The notes beneath the pieces were generated by a model. The model saw only the letters and a list, made by a program, of their open reading frames with translations, made no database searches and was not told the DNA's origin. A program made the position numbers and the translations under genes. From the NCBI GenBank assembly GCA_016285515.1, contig JAEEQW010000017.1, positions 1 through 51,347 on the forward strand: a stretch of 51,347 nucleotides of DNA, in the 5' to 3' direction. The stretch's first letter is position 1, and the number at the start of each line of letters is the position of its first letter. This stretch comes from Bacteroidales bacterium. Lineage in GTDB: Bacteria; Bacteroidota; Bacteroidia; Bacteroidales; BM520. Positions 16,897-27,370 of the stretch are shown piece by piece.

Positions 16897-19800
16897 ATGG
16901 ACAAAAAAACACTGCCTATAATCATATTTCTGATTCTCAGCAATTTATGCTTTAGTCAAACTCCGTTGCACAATTCTGTTCTTGCTTCAGGGGACTGGTA
17001 TAAACTCCATGTTCAGGAAGATGGTATTTACAAAATAACTTATCAAGAATTAAATAATCTTGGCATCAATGTCAATTCCATTGACCCAAGGACACTGAAA
17101 ATATATGGCAACGGCGGCAGAATGCTGCCGGAGAACACTTCCGATGAAAGATATGACGACCTGCACGAGGTTCCAATCACCGTTTATGGCGAAGAGGACG
17201 GTTCCTTCGACTCAGGCGACTACATACTGTTTTATGGGGATGGTCCCGATGAATGGCATTGGAGTGAAAAACGTGAGATGTACCTGTTTAAGCGCAACAT
17301 ATATTCAAGAAGTTCCGGCTATTTTCTGACATACGGCGGAAAACAGGGACGCAGAATGTCATACAAAGAAGAAAAAAACATCTCAGCTGAACAGCTGATA
17401 ACAAGTTATGTTGACTGTCAGGCAATCGAGCAAGCCACAGTACATCTGACAAAATCAGGAAGACGCTGGTTCGGTGACCGCTATGAGTCCACCACAAAAT
17501 ATGACTATACATTTTCATTCCCTGAATTGAAATCAGATGAGAAAATCCTATTTGCATACGCCGTTGCAGCAAGGGCAACGGCAACCTCATATTTCACAGT
17601 AACAACCGATAATTTCACCAAAACACATTCATTCAGGTCTGTCGGAACTTCGCTGAGCTCCGCATACGCTTTTGAAACGGACATTTTCGACTCATTTGAA
17701 CCTGAATCTTCCAATATCACTGTTAACATCAAATACACTCGTCCAAACAACGGTGCCATAGGATGGATGCGCTACATCTATCTCAACGCATTCTGTCAGT
17801 TGAAATTCAATTCGGGCACATTATTCTTCCGTTATCCTACTGCACGAATCAACTCACAAAATTGCGAATTTCACATCCAGACAGGTGTCAACAACGTTAT
17901 TATAGCCGACATAACCGACCCCGCCGAACCAATGCTTGTCAATTACACCTACGACGGCTCCACCCTGTCGTTCACAGATATCCTTGATGAAGAAAAGGAA
18001 TATGTATGCTTCGATGGTACAAATGTGAAATCAGTTACCTTTGAAGGGAAAATAGCCAACCAGAACATCCACGGAATGAGTGTTCCTGAAATGGTCATAA
18101 TATATCATGAGGATTTTTACGATGCAGCCCAGCTGCTGCGCAATTTTCACACAGAACAGGGCCTGAAGACATATCTTATTAACATTAAAGATATTTACAA
18201 TGAGTTCTCATCAGGTGTACAGGATATATGTGCCATTAGAGACATGATGCGCTACTGGTATAAAAATGCTGAAGGGGATTTATGCCCCAAATACCTTCTT
18301 TTAGTCGGTGACGCCTCATACGACCCTCTCGACAGACTGAACAACAACACCAATTTTATCCCAATCTTTCAGTCTGAAGAGACATTGTTGCCAAGCTATT
18401 CATACAATTCCGATGACTTCTACGGTTTTCTCAGCGATGGTGAAGGCAATTTTGAAAGTGACGACCTGCTCGATATTTCAGTGGGCAGACTACCGGTACA
18501 GACTGAGAAATCGGCACTTGAAGTCGTAAACAAAATTCTCCATTATGCCAACAACTCATCGGAACAAAAAGGTGACTGGCGGAACATAGTCACCTTGGTA
18601 TGCGATGATGCTGACAACACTGGTTCAGGTTACGAGACACGTCACTTGGACGCAGCAGAAAAATATGCATCCATAATCGAAAACAACCATAAAGCATTTA
18701 AAACCAACAAGATATATGCGGGAGCATATCCACAGGTCACAGCTGCCGGCGGACAGCGCTACCCTGAAGTTAATGATGCCATCAATGCAAGAATGGAACA
18801 GGGAACGCTGGTCTTCGGCTATAACGGCCATGGCGGTGAGCTCTGTCTCGCACTCGAACAGATAGTCTCAATCGCTGATATCAACAGCTGGTCGAATTAC
18901 GACAGACTTTCCTTCATGGTTACCGCAACTTGCGAGTTCTCTCGTTTTGATGACCCTGCCAGGACTTCTGCAGGCGAACTGGTATTGCTTAACCCTAAAG
19001 GCGGTTCATTCAGTATGCTGACAACATCAAGACTTACCGACGCATCCACCAACTACTACTTCTGCAGCATCCTTTACGAAAACATGTTCAAGAAGAAATC
19101 CGACGGCTCCTACCCTACTGTCGGGGAATTCGTAATGGAATCCAAAAACACCTATATTCTCAACGGACATTCATTTCTCAATATAACGCCATACGCCATC
19201 CTCGGTGATCCGGCAATACCAATTAATTACCCGAAATATAATTCAGTGGAAATCAACAAAATAAACATTGACGGATTGGAGACCGACACCATCAGGGCTT
19301 TATCTCTCATAGAAATCGAAGGACAAGTGAATGGTGATGACGGCAACATCCTTTCCAGCTTCAACGGCATGATCTACCCTGAATTCAGAGACAAACAGAT
19401 ATCGACAAGCACATTGGGTAATGATGGTGCACCAATACAATATTTCTCTATCGACAAGAGTATTCTTTATAAAGGTAAAGCCGCCGTCAACAACGGCAAA
19501 TTCAAAATATCATTCATCACACCGAAAGATATAGCCTATAACTTTGGAAAAGGCAAGGCAAACTTCTATTTCACTGATGATGACATCGACGGTAACGGAT
19601 ATTTTGAGAATTACATTGTGGGGGGCAGCAGCAATTCATTCATTGAGGATAACGACGGACCTCAAATAAATATGTATATCAACGACGTATCATTCAAAGA
19701 CGGTGACATGACCAATGAAAATCCGACCATTTATGCCACTATATATGACAAATCAGGCATCAACACAACGGGCAACGGAATCGGTCATGACCTGATAGCA

Positions 19801-20307
19801 ACAATTGATGATGACAGTGAACGCACATATATTCTGAACACATACTTTGAAGCCAACATGGACTCCTACCAGAAAGGGACCATTTCATATCCGCTTTTCA
19901 ATCTTGACGAAGGTCCGCACAGACTGTATCTTAGGGCATGGGACGTGTGTAACAACTCTTCAAGTGCAGAATTGAATTTCGTAGTGGTCAACTCAGAACA
20001 GATAAAACTGGCAGAACTCGTCAACTATCCTAATCCTTTCTCCGATGAAACCACATTCGCACTAAAGCATAATCAGGCAGGCCAGACCCTAAGCATTGAA
20101 CTTTACATCTATTCAATCAACGGTAAGCTGATTAACAGGTTTACATCCACCATAAATTCCACCGAATTCTACGATGAAGTCTATAGATGGAACGGCGAAA
20201 ACATTAACGGCACTAAGGTTTCACAGGGAATATATGTTTATAAAGTTGTCATAACCAACGAAGACGGTACGACAAACTATTCATCAGGCAAACTCATAAA
20301 ACTATAA
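16897..20307 (+). CDS. porU: PorU-like T9SS sortase, C25 gingipain family (copy 1)
   Basis: A 1136-residue exported protein with a signal peptide (residues 1-20, LPIIIFLILSNLCFSQ). The N-terminal PorU module is GDWYKLHVQEDGIYKITYQEL with KIYGNGGRMLPE. The C25 caspase-like domain lies at about 400-760 with the catalytic dyad His645 (NGHGGE) and Cys679 (TATCEFSRF), 34 residues apart as in gingipains. Ig-like sequence follows, and a C-terminal T9SS-type sorting domain begins NYPNPFSDETTF and ends in SQGIYVYKVVITNEDG. PorU is the surface sortase that removes cargo sorting domains and joins the cargo to an anionic LPS. It is followed after 3 bases by a second PorU-like gene, so either could be the main sortase. 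Confidence 0.85.
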   Translation: MDKKTLPIIIFLILSNLCFSQTPLHNSVLASGDWYKLHVQEDGIYKITYQELNNLGINVNSIDPRTLKIYGNGGRMLPENTSDERYDDLHEVPITVYGEEDGSFDSGDYILFYGDGPDEWHWSEKREMYLFKRNIYSRSSGYFLTYGGKQGRRMSYKEEKNISAEQLITSYVDCQAIEQATVHLTKSGRRWFGDRYESTTKYDYTFSFPELKSDEKILFAYAVAARATATSYFTVTTDNFTKTHSFRSVGTSLSSAYAFETDIFDSFEPESSNITVNIKYTRPNNGAIGWMRYIYLNAFCQLKFNSGTLFFRYPTARINSQNCEFHIQTGVNNVIIADITDPAEPMLVNYTYDGSTLSFTDILDEEKEYVCFDGTNVKSVTFEGKIANQNIHGMSVPEMVIIYHEDFYDAAQLLRNFHTEQGLKTYLINIKDIYNEFSSGVQDICAIRDMMRYWYKNAEGDLCPKYLLLVGDASYDPLDRLNNNTNFIPIFQSEETLLPSYSYNSDDFYGFLSDGEGNFESDDLLDISVGRLPVQTEKSALEVVNKILHYANNSSEQKGDWRNIVTLVCDDADNTGSGYETRHLDAAEKYASIIENNHKAFKTNKIYAGAYPQVTAAGGQRYPEVNDAINARMEQGTLVFGYNGHGGELCLALEQIVSIADINSWSNYDRLSFMVTATCEFSRFDDPARTSAGELVLLNPKGGSFSMLTTSRLTDASTNYYFCSILYENMFKKKSDGSYPTVGEFVMESKNTYILNGHSFLNITPYAILGDPAIPINYPKYNSVEINKINIDGLETDTIRALSLIEIEGQVNGDDGNILSSFNGMIYPEFRDKQISTSTLGNDGAPIQYFSIDKSILYKGKAAVNNGKFKISFITPKDIAYNFGKGKANFYFTDDDIDGNGYFENYIVGGSSNSFIEDNDGPQINMYINDVSFKDGDMTNENPTIYATIYDKSGINTTGNGIGHDLIATIDDDSERTYILNTYFEANMDSYQKGTISYPLFNLDEGPHRLYLRAWDVCNNSSSAELNFVVVNSEQIKLAELVNYPNPFSDETTFALKHNQAGQTLSIELYIYSINGKLINRFTSTINSTEFYDEVYRWNGENINGTKVSQGIYVYKVVITNEDGTTNYSSGKLIKL

Positions 20308-20310
20308 TCA

Positions 20311-23300
20311 ATGAAGCTATTCAGATTATTGATATACAACATATTACTACTATTATGCACCAATATTGCCGCACAGACGACATATCATTTTGACATTGAC
20401 TGGCAAGAGCGTGAACCCGAACCGTTGTCTTGTTATACACAACGGATTTCCCTGAACGACAATCAAGTGAAAGCCAATGCGGAAATCAAGAATATTAAGT
20501 CCATCGACTGTGAGTCAAGCGACAGTTACAACTTCATAACAAATTACGACATAAAATTCAAATGCGGCTACGGATGTTATAATGGCAAATCGGTTTGTGA
20601 CATCAGCATTATCCCGTATTATTTGGATTCAATCACAAACCAGCCCAAACTTGTAGTCAGCTTTGATGTGACAATCACCACAAAGCCAAAGGAAAGGATG
20701 GCTTTATCAAAGGATGACAATGCTTCCATACTCAAAACAGGGTTCTGGTACAAATTCAATGTATATGAATCCGGAATCTATACATTGACGGCATCCGACT
20801 TGGAAGAAATAGGCATAAACACTGCCAATCTGAATACTTCCAGCATAAAGATACATGCTAAAAAAGGCTTTGTGCTTGATGAAACCATCGGCAACACATT
20901 TGCAGAAAACCCTCCGCAGATACCTATCATTGTAAAAGATAACAACAACGACAATATCTTCAATGATGAAGACCAAATCATATTTTACATTGAAGGCCCT
21001 CATGCATGGAGTTACGACACATTGAAAATTGTCTATTACCTGAACTATAACCATTATACCGATACAGCTTCTTTCTTCCTCACAATCAATGATTTTGAAG
21101 AGCAGAAACTCATGCCTTCAAACACTGAATATTCAGAATTCGCCGGAGAAATCCTCAACGTTACACAGAAGAAGTTCTTCAAGGAAGAATTTGATAATCT
21201 GGCTGAATCCGGAAGGCAATGGGTGGGCGAAAAGTTCAGTTATCCCGATTCAATTTATAGGGTTCCATTCAACTTTGAAGTCAATGAAGTATCTGACGAC
21301 ATGGCTGCACACGCACATGTCAAATTCACTGTGGCAGTCAATTCCAATTCCACGAGCACGCTTTATCCGCTCATCAACGGCATATCTCCAGGCACAAGCA
21401 AAATCAGAATTACAAGAGTGATAGATGCCCATAATAAAGCTAACGAAAAATCCGGGACTTTCGACTTCAAATGCCTGACAAAGAAAACTGATGTGGATAT
21501 TGTCCTTTCAAACGAATCCACACAATGGGACTGCTGGGTATGTGGTGTGGAGACAAATTTAAGGAGCAAGCCGACCTACATCGGCGAGCAATTCGCCTTT
21601 TCAGACCCTTACAGCGGCAATGAGGCAATTGTCAGATTCAGTATCAGCCAATCGCCTGACAATCTTCAGGTCATGAATATCACGAATCCTGTTTCACCTG
21701 TCAGAATAAACAGACTCGACGGTTTCGAGAATTTCACTTTTGATTACAGAAACAGCAGCTATGCTCCAGAAGAGTTTATCGCTTACGATGACAGTAATCT
21801 TTTAAAACCTGTCTTTGCAGGGAGAGTTGAAAACCAGGACCTGTTATCATCGCCATTAAACATTGATTATCTTGTACTTACCCCACAATGTCTTTATTCA
21901 GAAGCGGAATTGTTTGCACAATTTCATGAAAAGTACGACGGATACACTTACAAAATTGCAACCATAGAACAAATATTCAATGAATATACGTGTGGACAGC
22001 AGGATATGACCGCGATAAGAGAATACATAAGATGGATTTATGAAAAGACAAATCACAAATATCCAAGATTTGTTCAGATTATTGGCGGCACATCATACGA
22101 TTACAAAAACATTGCCATAGAAACCAAAAACATGTTTCCCACATTCGAATGCGAAGAATCATTTGATGAGACCGACAGTTTCGGCAGTGATGACTATTTC
22201 GTGATGATGGACTACGGAGAAGGATTTGACGGCGAAGGCATACCGGATATCCCATTGGGAAGGCTGCCGTTTGACAACCATGAAGAACTCGAACGCATGT
22301 ATGACAAAATAAGCCATTACGTAACCACAAGAAGCTATCCTGATGGTTTATGGAGGCACAGATACGTACTTTCAGCCGATGATGACAGCCGGACCTATTT
22401 AAAATACATGGAAGAAGCCGGAAAGAAAATAGATTCCAGCGACAATATGCTGATTTCTAACAAGGTATATCTTGATGCGTTCAAGCAGGAAAGGACTCTT
22501 ACCGGCCAGAGCAGTCCTGAGGCTACTAAAGCGCTGGTCAATGCCTTCAACAAAGGTGCATTGGTGATTTCCTATTTCGGTCATGGCAGCAAACTCGGCT
22601 GGGCTGCAGAGAACCTGCTGAACGTGCCTGCCATTCAGCAGATTGACAATTACGACCGAATGCCTGTAATCGTTGCATCCACCTGCGAGTTCTTCCAATT
22701 TGATTCACCAGGACTGACTCCCGCAGGTCTGCAGCTGCTCGGCCATTCAAAAGGCGGGACTATCAGTATCATCTCCACCTCCCGACTGAGTCTCACGGAT
22801 ATCAACCGTCAGTTTCTCCAGCACTATACCGATTACATAAATGCTGATTCTCTTAGAAATGACGCCTCGATAGGTAAAATCTTCCTCAGCGGCAAACAAC
22901 TCCAATCAACATATTCACGCAACATACTTCTCTTCGGTGATCCTGCACTCAAATTAAACTATCCTGATTTTCAAGCCATCATAGACACTATCAACGGATT
23001 ACCCGCCTCCGAATTCTTCAATTCCGGCAAAGAAATATCGGCACTCGAACTAATGAATTTTAAAGGTTCAATTTTGAATGGAGACCGACAGCAGACTATG
23101 AACGGCTATCTCGAATATCAGCTTTTCGACAAGCCTTCGGAATACTACACTCTCAACAATGAAGGAGCAGGAACAAATTATTTTACCGTTTACGATGACA
23201 TTTTGGTCAGAGGCAAAGCAAAGATTTCAGACGGGAAATTTGAAATCTCATTCAGAATGCCACAAGACCTCAGCCATTCAGACGGCTCGTTGAAACTCGA

Positions 23301-24045
23301 TATGTATGCCTATGACACAATAATAGAAAATGTTGCAGGCGGCTGTCTTACAGGTCTTCACACCTCAGATTACACTGACAGCTTCAGTGATAACGAAGGT
23401 CCGAAAGTCACAGGATACATCAACTCCAGACTATTCGAAAATAACGATATCGTCCCAAAACAATCAGTTCTTTATCTCCACATTGAGGATGAATCCGGAA
23501 TAAGCTGTACCGACCGCATAATCGGCAAAGACATTTATCTTACAATCGACAATAATGGCACCAAGGTCGTACTGAATTCATATTTCACACCTACTGCCGA
23601 TGACTACAAACAAGGCGATGTCAAATACCCTATGCCCACTCTCGAAACAGGTGATTACACAGCCACAGTCAGAGTATATGACTTGTGTGACAATTACACG
23701 GATTTATCGCTCAATTTCAAGGTTGCCGACAAGGTAATACCAAAGATTGCAGAAGTCCGCAACGAACCAAATCCAGTCAGCACACACACCGACTTCCGTT
23801 TCATTCATAACATGTCGGGCAATAAAGTCAGTGTCAATATCGAAATTTTCGACAGCAATTTCAAATTGGTAAAAGTCATCAAACGTGAAAATGTCTCCTG
23901 CATAGCTGGCAACGATATTGTAATACATTGCGGTTCCAGTGAATTAGGAGGACTGGCAAACGGTTTGTATGCTTATAGAATGACTGTCACATCCGAGACA
24001 GGGCACTATGTTTCAGCAAGTAGTAAAATGTTAATATCAAAATAA
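20311..24045 (+). CDS. porU: PorU-like T9SS sortase, C25 gingipain family (copy 2, next to porV)
   Basis: 1244 residues with a signal peptide (LLIYNILLLLCTNIAAQ). An extra N-terminal stretch of about 130 residues precedes the PorU-type module GFWYKFNVYESGIYTLTASDL. The C25 domain keeps His758 (YFGHGSK) and Cys792 (ASTCEFFQF), spaced 34 as in copy 1. A sorting-domain-like C-terminus begins NEPNPVSTHTDFRF and ends LANGLYAYRMTVTSETG. Because it directly precedes porV and ispF, an order I recall from Porphyromonas gingivalis, this is the positional PorU. Copy 1 and copy 2 are clearly paralogous but well diverged. It is co-transcribed with copy 1 (3-base gap). Confidence 0.85.
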   Translation: MKLFRLLIYNILLLLCTNIAAQTTYHFDIDWQEREPEPLSCYTQRISLNDNQVKANAEIKNIKSIDCESSDSYNFITNYDIKFKCGYGCYNGKSVCDISIIPYYLDSITNQPKLVVSFDVTITTKPKERMALSKDDNASILKTGFWYKFNVYESGIYTLTASDLEEIGINTANLNTSSIKIHAKKGFVLDETIGNTFAENPPQIPIIVKDNNNDNIFNDEDQIIFYIEGPHAWSYDTLKIVYYLNYNHYTDTASFFLTINDFEEQKLMPSNTEYSEFAGEILNVTQKKFFKEEFDNLAESGRQWVGEKFSYPDSIYRVPFNFEVNEVSDDMAAHAHVKFTVAVNSNSTSTLYPLINGISPGTSKIRITRVIDAHNKANEKSGTFDFKCLTKKTDVDIVLSNESTQWDCWVCGVETNLRSKPTYIGEQFAFSDPYSGNEAIVRFSISQSPDNLQVMNITNPVSPVRINRLDGFENFTFDYRNSSYAPEEFIAYDDSNLLKPVFAGRVENQDLLSSPLNIDYLVLTPQCLYSEAELFAQFHEKYDGYTYKIATIEQIFNEYTCGQQDMTAIREYIRWIYEKTNHKYPRFVQIIGGTSYDYKNIAIETKNMFPTFECEESFDETDSFGSDDYFVMMDYGEGFDGEGIPDIPLGRLPFDNHEELERMYDKISHYVTTRSYPDGLWRHRYVLSADDDSRTYLKYMEEAGKKIDSSDNMLISNKVYLDAFKQERTLTGQSSPEATKALVNAFNKGALVISYFGHGSKLGWAAENLLNVPAIQQIDNYDRMPVIVASTCEFFQFDSPGLTPAGLQLLGHSKGGTISIISTSRLSLTDINRQFLQHYTDYINADSLRNDASIGKIFLSGKQLQSTYSRNILLFGDPALKLNYPDFQAIIDTINGLPASEFFNSGKEISALELMNFKGSILNGDRQQTMNGYLEYQLFDKPSEYYTLNNEGAGTNYFTVYDDILVRGKAKISDGKFEISFRMPQDLSHSDGSLKLDMYAYDTIIENVAGGCLTGLHTSDYTDSFSDNEGPKVTGYINSRLFENNDIVPKQSVLYLHIEDESGISCTDRIIGKDIYLTIDNNGTKVVLNSYFTPTADDYKQGDVKYPMPTLETGDYTATVRVYDLCDNYTDLSLNFKVADKVIPKIAEVRNEPNPVSTHTDFRFIHNMSGNKVSVNIEIFDSNFKLVKVIKRENVSCIAGNDIVIHCGSSELGGLANGLYAYRMTVTSETGHYVSASSKMLISK

Positions 24046-24099
24046 TAATCTCTAAAACAATATTTTGAGAAAAACCACGTTAGTATTGATAAGTTTTTG

Positions 24100-24107
24100 T
24101 ATTTTTG
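24100..24107 (+). promoter_or_regulatory. porV -7 promoter element TATTTTTG
   Basis: A perfect TAnnTTTG on plus, 48 bases before ATG 24156. It contains the TTG (24105) that would otherwise start a longer frame, so that start is rejected. Confidence 0.65.
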
Positions 24108-24155
24108 CAACTTAATTTAAAAAAAGAATTTTTAACTAAAAAACAGAATAAAATT

Positions 24156-25448
24156 ATGTTTATGAAATCTATTAAGTTCATGACATGCGCATTGGTAATC
24201 GCAGGCATTTTCGGGACATTTAACGCTCAGGCACAGAAATTTCGTATAAAAGGATATAACACTGTATCAACTGCCGTTACATTTCTAACTGTTTCTCCGG
24301 ATTCAAGAAGCGGCGCTTTGGGTGATATGGGAGTGGCCTTCACACCGGATGCGAACTCAATGCACTACAATCCGGCAAAATATGCTTTCATCGGCCTCAA
24401 AGCCGGTGCAGACCCTACTCAATATGACAGCTATTTAAATCAGAAACTCGGCATTGCACTTAACTATTCACCATGGATGCGTCAATTAAGCCCTGACATT
24501 AATCTTTTCAACGTCGGTGCTTACTATAAAATCGATGACAAGTCAACAGTTGCCGCAACAATGACCTATTTTTCAATGGGTGAAATCGGATTCACAGATG
24601 AAAATGGATATGATTTGGGTACTTATAAACCATACGAATTTGCCATTGATGCGACCTACTCGCGCAAATTCTCAGAAAAAATATCCGGTGCAGTAGCTGG
24701 CCGTTTCATTTGTTCCGACCTTACCCAGGGTGTGGATGTTGCAGGAAAAGGCACAAAGGCCGGTATTTCCGGTGCAGCCGACATCGCAATGTACTACGTT
24801 GATCCAATAAGACTTGGCAGCAAAGACGGCACTTTCTCTTTCGGTGTCAACATCTCAAACATCGGTTCTAAAATATCATATTATGCCGACAAGTCAGATA
24901 AGGAATTCATACCAACCACACTGCGTCTCGGACCGACATTAAGCGTCAACCTTGACGATTTCAACAACCTGACATTTGGCGTTGAATTAACCAAATTTCT
25001 GGTTCCTACAACTCCTATTTCTGAAATGCATATCGGCGACTCCATTGTCACTTACAAATACGGCTGGGACGAAACCGCATTTGCTCATTATGGACTAAAT
25101 GACAACGTTTCAACTATTATGGGTATGATTCAGTCATTCTATGATGCTCCGGGAGAATCCATTGTCAGCGACACATTGGTTCATATTGGAAAATTCCGTG
25201 AAGAGCTGTCAGAAATAAATCTTGCTGCCGGAATTGAGTACACTTACAACAACTTGCTCTTCCTCCGCGCAGGCTACTTCTATGAAGCACCTCGTAAAGG
25301 TGACCGTCAGTTCGTTTCCCTCGGTGCAGGTCTCAAATACAACATCTTCTCAATAGATGTTTCATACCTCATTTCAACGACCAATCAAAATCCATTGGGC
25401 AACACACTTCGTTTCTCATTGTGTCTTAATTTCGCAGGGAAAGAATAA
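24156..25448 (+). CDS. porV: T9SS outer-membrane channel partner PorV (LptO)
   Basis: About 430 residues, a FadL-like outer-membrane beta-barrel. After the signal peptide (FMTCALVIAGIFGTFNAQAQ) comes the PorV hallmark TFLTVSPDSRSGALGDMGVA and DANSMHYNPAKYAF. Alternating strands follow, with FLRAGYFYE and a C-terminal aromatic-rich strand (TLRFSLCLNFAGKE). PorV shuttles cargo from the Sov/SprA translocon to the PorU sortase. The chosen ATG is 24156; ATG 24162 gives a near-identical signal peptide. ispF starts 5 bases after the stop and is probably co-transcribed. Confidence 0.92.
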   Translation: MFMKSIKFMTCALVIAGIFGTFNAQAQKFRIKGYNTVSTAVTFLTVSPDSRSGALGDMGVAFTPDANSMHYNPAKYAFIGLKAGADPTQYDSYLNQKLGIALNYSPWMRQLSPDINLFNVGAYYKIDDKSTVAATMTYFSMGEIGFTDENGYDLGTYKPYEFAIDATYSRKFSEKISGAVAGRFICSDLTQGVDVAGKGTKAGISGAADIAMYYVDPIRLGSKDGTFSFGVNISNIGSKISYYADKSDKEFIPTTLRLGPTLSVNLDDFNNLTFGVELTKFLVPTTPISEMHIGDSIVTYKYGWDETAFAHYGLNDNVSTIMGMIQSFYDAPGESIVSDTLVHIGKFREELSEINLAAGIEYTYNNLLFLRAGYFYEAPRKGDRQFVSLGAGLKYNIFSIDVSYLISTTNQNPLGNTLRFSLCLNFAGKE

Positions 25449-25453
25449 CTTTG

Positions 25454-25945
25454 ATGGATTTCCGAATAGGATTTGGCAACGATATACACCGACTGGTTGA
25501 ATCCCGCAGGCTAATCATCGGTGGAATAGAAATACCTTTTGAAAAAGGCTGTTTGGGGCACTCCGATGGAGATGCCCTTTTCCATGCCATAACAGACGCC
25601 ATCCTCGGTGCCCTTGCCCTCCGTGACATAGGTTGGCTATTCCCTGACACATCCAAGGAATTCAAAGACATTGACAGCGCAATACTGCTGAGGAAAGTAA
25701 TGGATATGTGCCACGAAAGAGGATACAGAATCAACAATCTGGATTCCACCGTTATACTTCAACGTCCCAAACTGGCTTCATATATCGAAAAAATCAGGAC
25801 AAATATTTCTGAAATTACCGATACACCGAAACCAAACATATCCGTAAAAGCCAAAACCAATGAAGGATTAGGCTACATCGGCAACAGCGATGCCATAGCC
25901 GCATACTGCGTGGTAACTCTTATCCGCAGCACCGATGACGAATGA
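25454..25945 (+). CDS. ispF: 2-C-methyl-D-erythritol 2,4-cyclodiphosphate synthase IspF
   Basis: A 163-residue cytoplasmic enzyme of the MEP isoprenoid pathway that cyclises CDP-ME 2-phosphate. Metal ligands are Asp10 and His12 (GFGNDIHRL) with a third His in LGHSDGDALFHAI. The C-terminal region has SVKAKTNEGLGYIG, the usual signature. The ATG at 25454 is preferred to the TTG at 25451. The gene lies between porV and the helicase and overlaps the helicase start by four bases. Confidence 0.95.
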   Translation: MDFRIGFGNDIHRLVESRRLIIGGIEIPFEKGCLGHSDGDALFHAITDAILGALALRDIGWLFPDTSKEFKDIDSAILLRKVMDMCHERGYRINNLDSTVILQRPKLASYIEKIRTNISEITDTPKPNISVKAKTNEGLGYIGNSDAIAAYCVVTLIRSTDDE

Positions 25946-27357
25946 CAAAAGAGGAATTCATACGACAAGTCAACGCAAACTTCGGCCACACACCAACTTC
26001 TGACCAGGAACTCTGTCTGAATGATGTTGTCGGATATTTGGCAGACAGACAGGAAAAGCGTGTCCACATCATCAACGGTTACGCTGGCTCAGGCAAAACC
26101 TCTTTAGTTGCAGCCATAGTCAAAACACTATATTCCAACAATGCCCGTACAGTGCTTCTCGCGCCGACAGGCCGTGCCGCCAAAGTGTTGTCAAATTACT
26201 GCAACGCTCCAGCCTACACAATCCACAAATACATCTACAACACTTTCCAGGATGAATACGGCAACTTTAAAATCACACTGTCCAAACGACAAAGTCCGAA
26301 CACCATATATTTCATAGATGAGGCTTCAATGATTGCTGACGGAACAAAATACGGCGAAAATCATTATTCAGAGCGCAATCTTCTTGAAGACATAATTTCA
26401 TTTGTTTTGGGAAAAACAGGCTGCAAACTCATATTTATCGGTGACACCGCACAACTTCCGCCAGTGGGATTCACCGACAGTCCCGCACTTGTACCCAAAA
26501 CATTTACCGAATCGTACCATATTGATGCAAGCATATCAACATTGACCCAGGTGGTGCGTCAGATTGATGACTCCCCCATCCTCACTAACGCAACGTTCAT
26601 TCGTAACAAACTGCTTAACAAAGACTTCTCACAGCCATTTTTCAACACCATCGAAAAAGGCAAATTCACCGGTCTTGACACTTTTGACTTCGAAGAAACG
26701 CTGAACAGTTGTTTCGGCAACAGAAACACCAGCAATGAATCGGTAATATTATGCAGGAGCAACCGGCAGGCGAATATGTACAATAATGCCTTGAGAAGCA
26801 GAATTTTATATTACGATTCACTACTTGTATCCGGTGAACGCCTGATGGTTATCAAAAACAACTACTACTGGACTGACAGCGAGAGCAAAGAGTCGCTGTT
26901 CATCGCCAACGGCGAAATGATTGAAATCCAGCATATACGCAAAATAGAGGAAATATACGGCTTTACATTTGCACATACCACTGTCATTCTCCCAGACATT
27001 CCCGATTCTCCGTCCCTTGACGTAATCCTTATGCTTGACACTCTCGACATAGAAACCGCATCGTTGCCATACGAGAGAAAAAACGAATTATACCAGAATA
27101 TTCTCGAAGACCATATAGGGGAAATCCACAATAAAGCAGAACGCAACCGTCTCATACGCAACAATCCTTATTACAACGCATTACAAGTCAAATACGGTTA
27201 TGCACTGACTTGTCACAAGGCACAGGGCGGTCAGTGGGACAACGTCTTTATCGACAAAGGCTTTCTGAAGGAAGAAGACATCAATGAGGATTTTTTCAGG
27301 TGGTTATACACCGCCGTCACACGTGGAGTGAAACGGGAATATCTGATAAAATTCTAA
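25942..27357 (+). CDS. RecD/Dda-like superfamily 1 DNA helicase (AAA ATPase)
   Basis: 471 residues. The Walker A is GYAGSGKTS (46-54), the Walker B YFIDEASMI (about 125-133), and GDTAQLPPVG is motif III. The C-terminal UvrD_C_2-type module has YGYALTCHKAQGGQWDNVFID and WLYTAVTRGVKR (motifs V and VI). The size and layout fit the short RecD-like/Dda-type 5'-3' helicases of Bacteroidetes rather than full RecD of RecBCD. It probably acts in DNA repair or replication restart. The start overlaps the ispF stop (ATGA), which indicates translational coupling. Confidence 0.85.
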   Translation: MTKEEFIRQVNANFGHTPTSDQELCLNDVVGYLADRQEKRVHIINGYAGSGKTSLVAAIVKTLYSNNARTVLLAPTGRAAKVLSNYCNAPAYTIHKYIYNTFQDEYGNFKITLSKRQSPNTIYFIDEASMIADGTKYGENHYSERNLLEDIISFVLGKTGCKLIFIGDTAQLPPVGFTDSPALVPKTFTESYHIDASISTLTQVVRQIDDSPILTNATFIRNKLLNKDFSQPFFNTIEKGKFTGLDTFDFEETLNSCFGNRNTSNESVILCRSNRQANMYNNALRSRILYYDSLLVSGERLMVIKNNYYWTDSESKESLFIANGEMIEIQHIRKIEEIYGFTFAHTTVILPDIPDSPSLDVILMLDTLDIETASLPYERKNELYQNILEDHIGEIHNKAERNRLIRNNPYYNALQVKYGYALTCHKAQGGQWDNVFIDKGFLKEEDINEDFFRWLYTAVTRGVKREYLIKF

Positions 27358-27370
27358 ATAATTGCTTAAT

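Noticed and set aside
24049..24070. Hairpin after the second PorU-like gene as a terminator
   Set aside because: The stem is A/T-rich with a bulge and has no T-run, so support is too weak.
24105..24155. Longer TTG start for porV
   Set aside because: The TTG is the end of a perfect -7 element, and the extension would spoil the signal peptide. The same reasoning removes the TTG starts of the PorP-like gene (16828) and pcm (46664) and the GTG start of higB at 6433.
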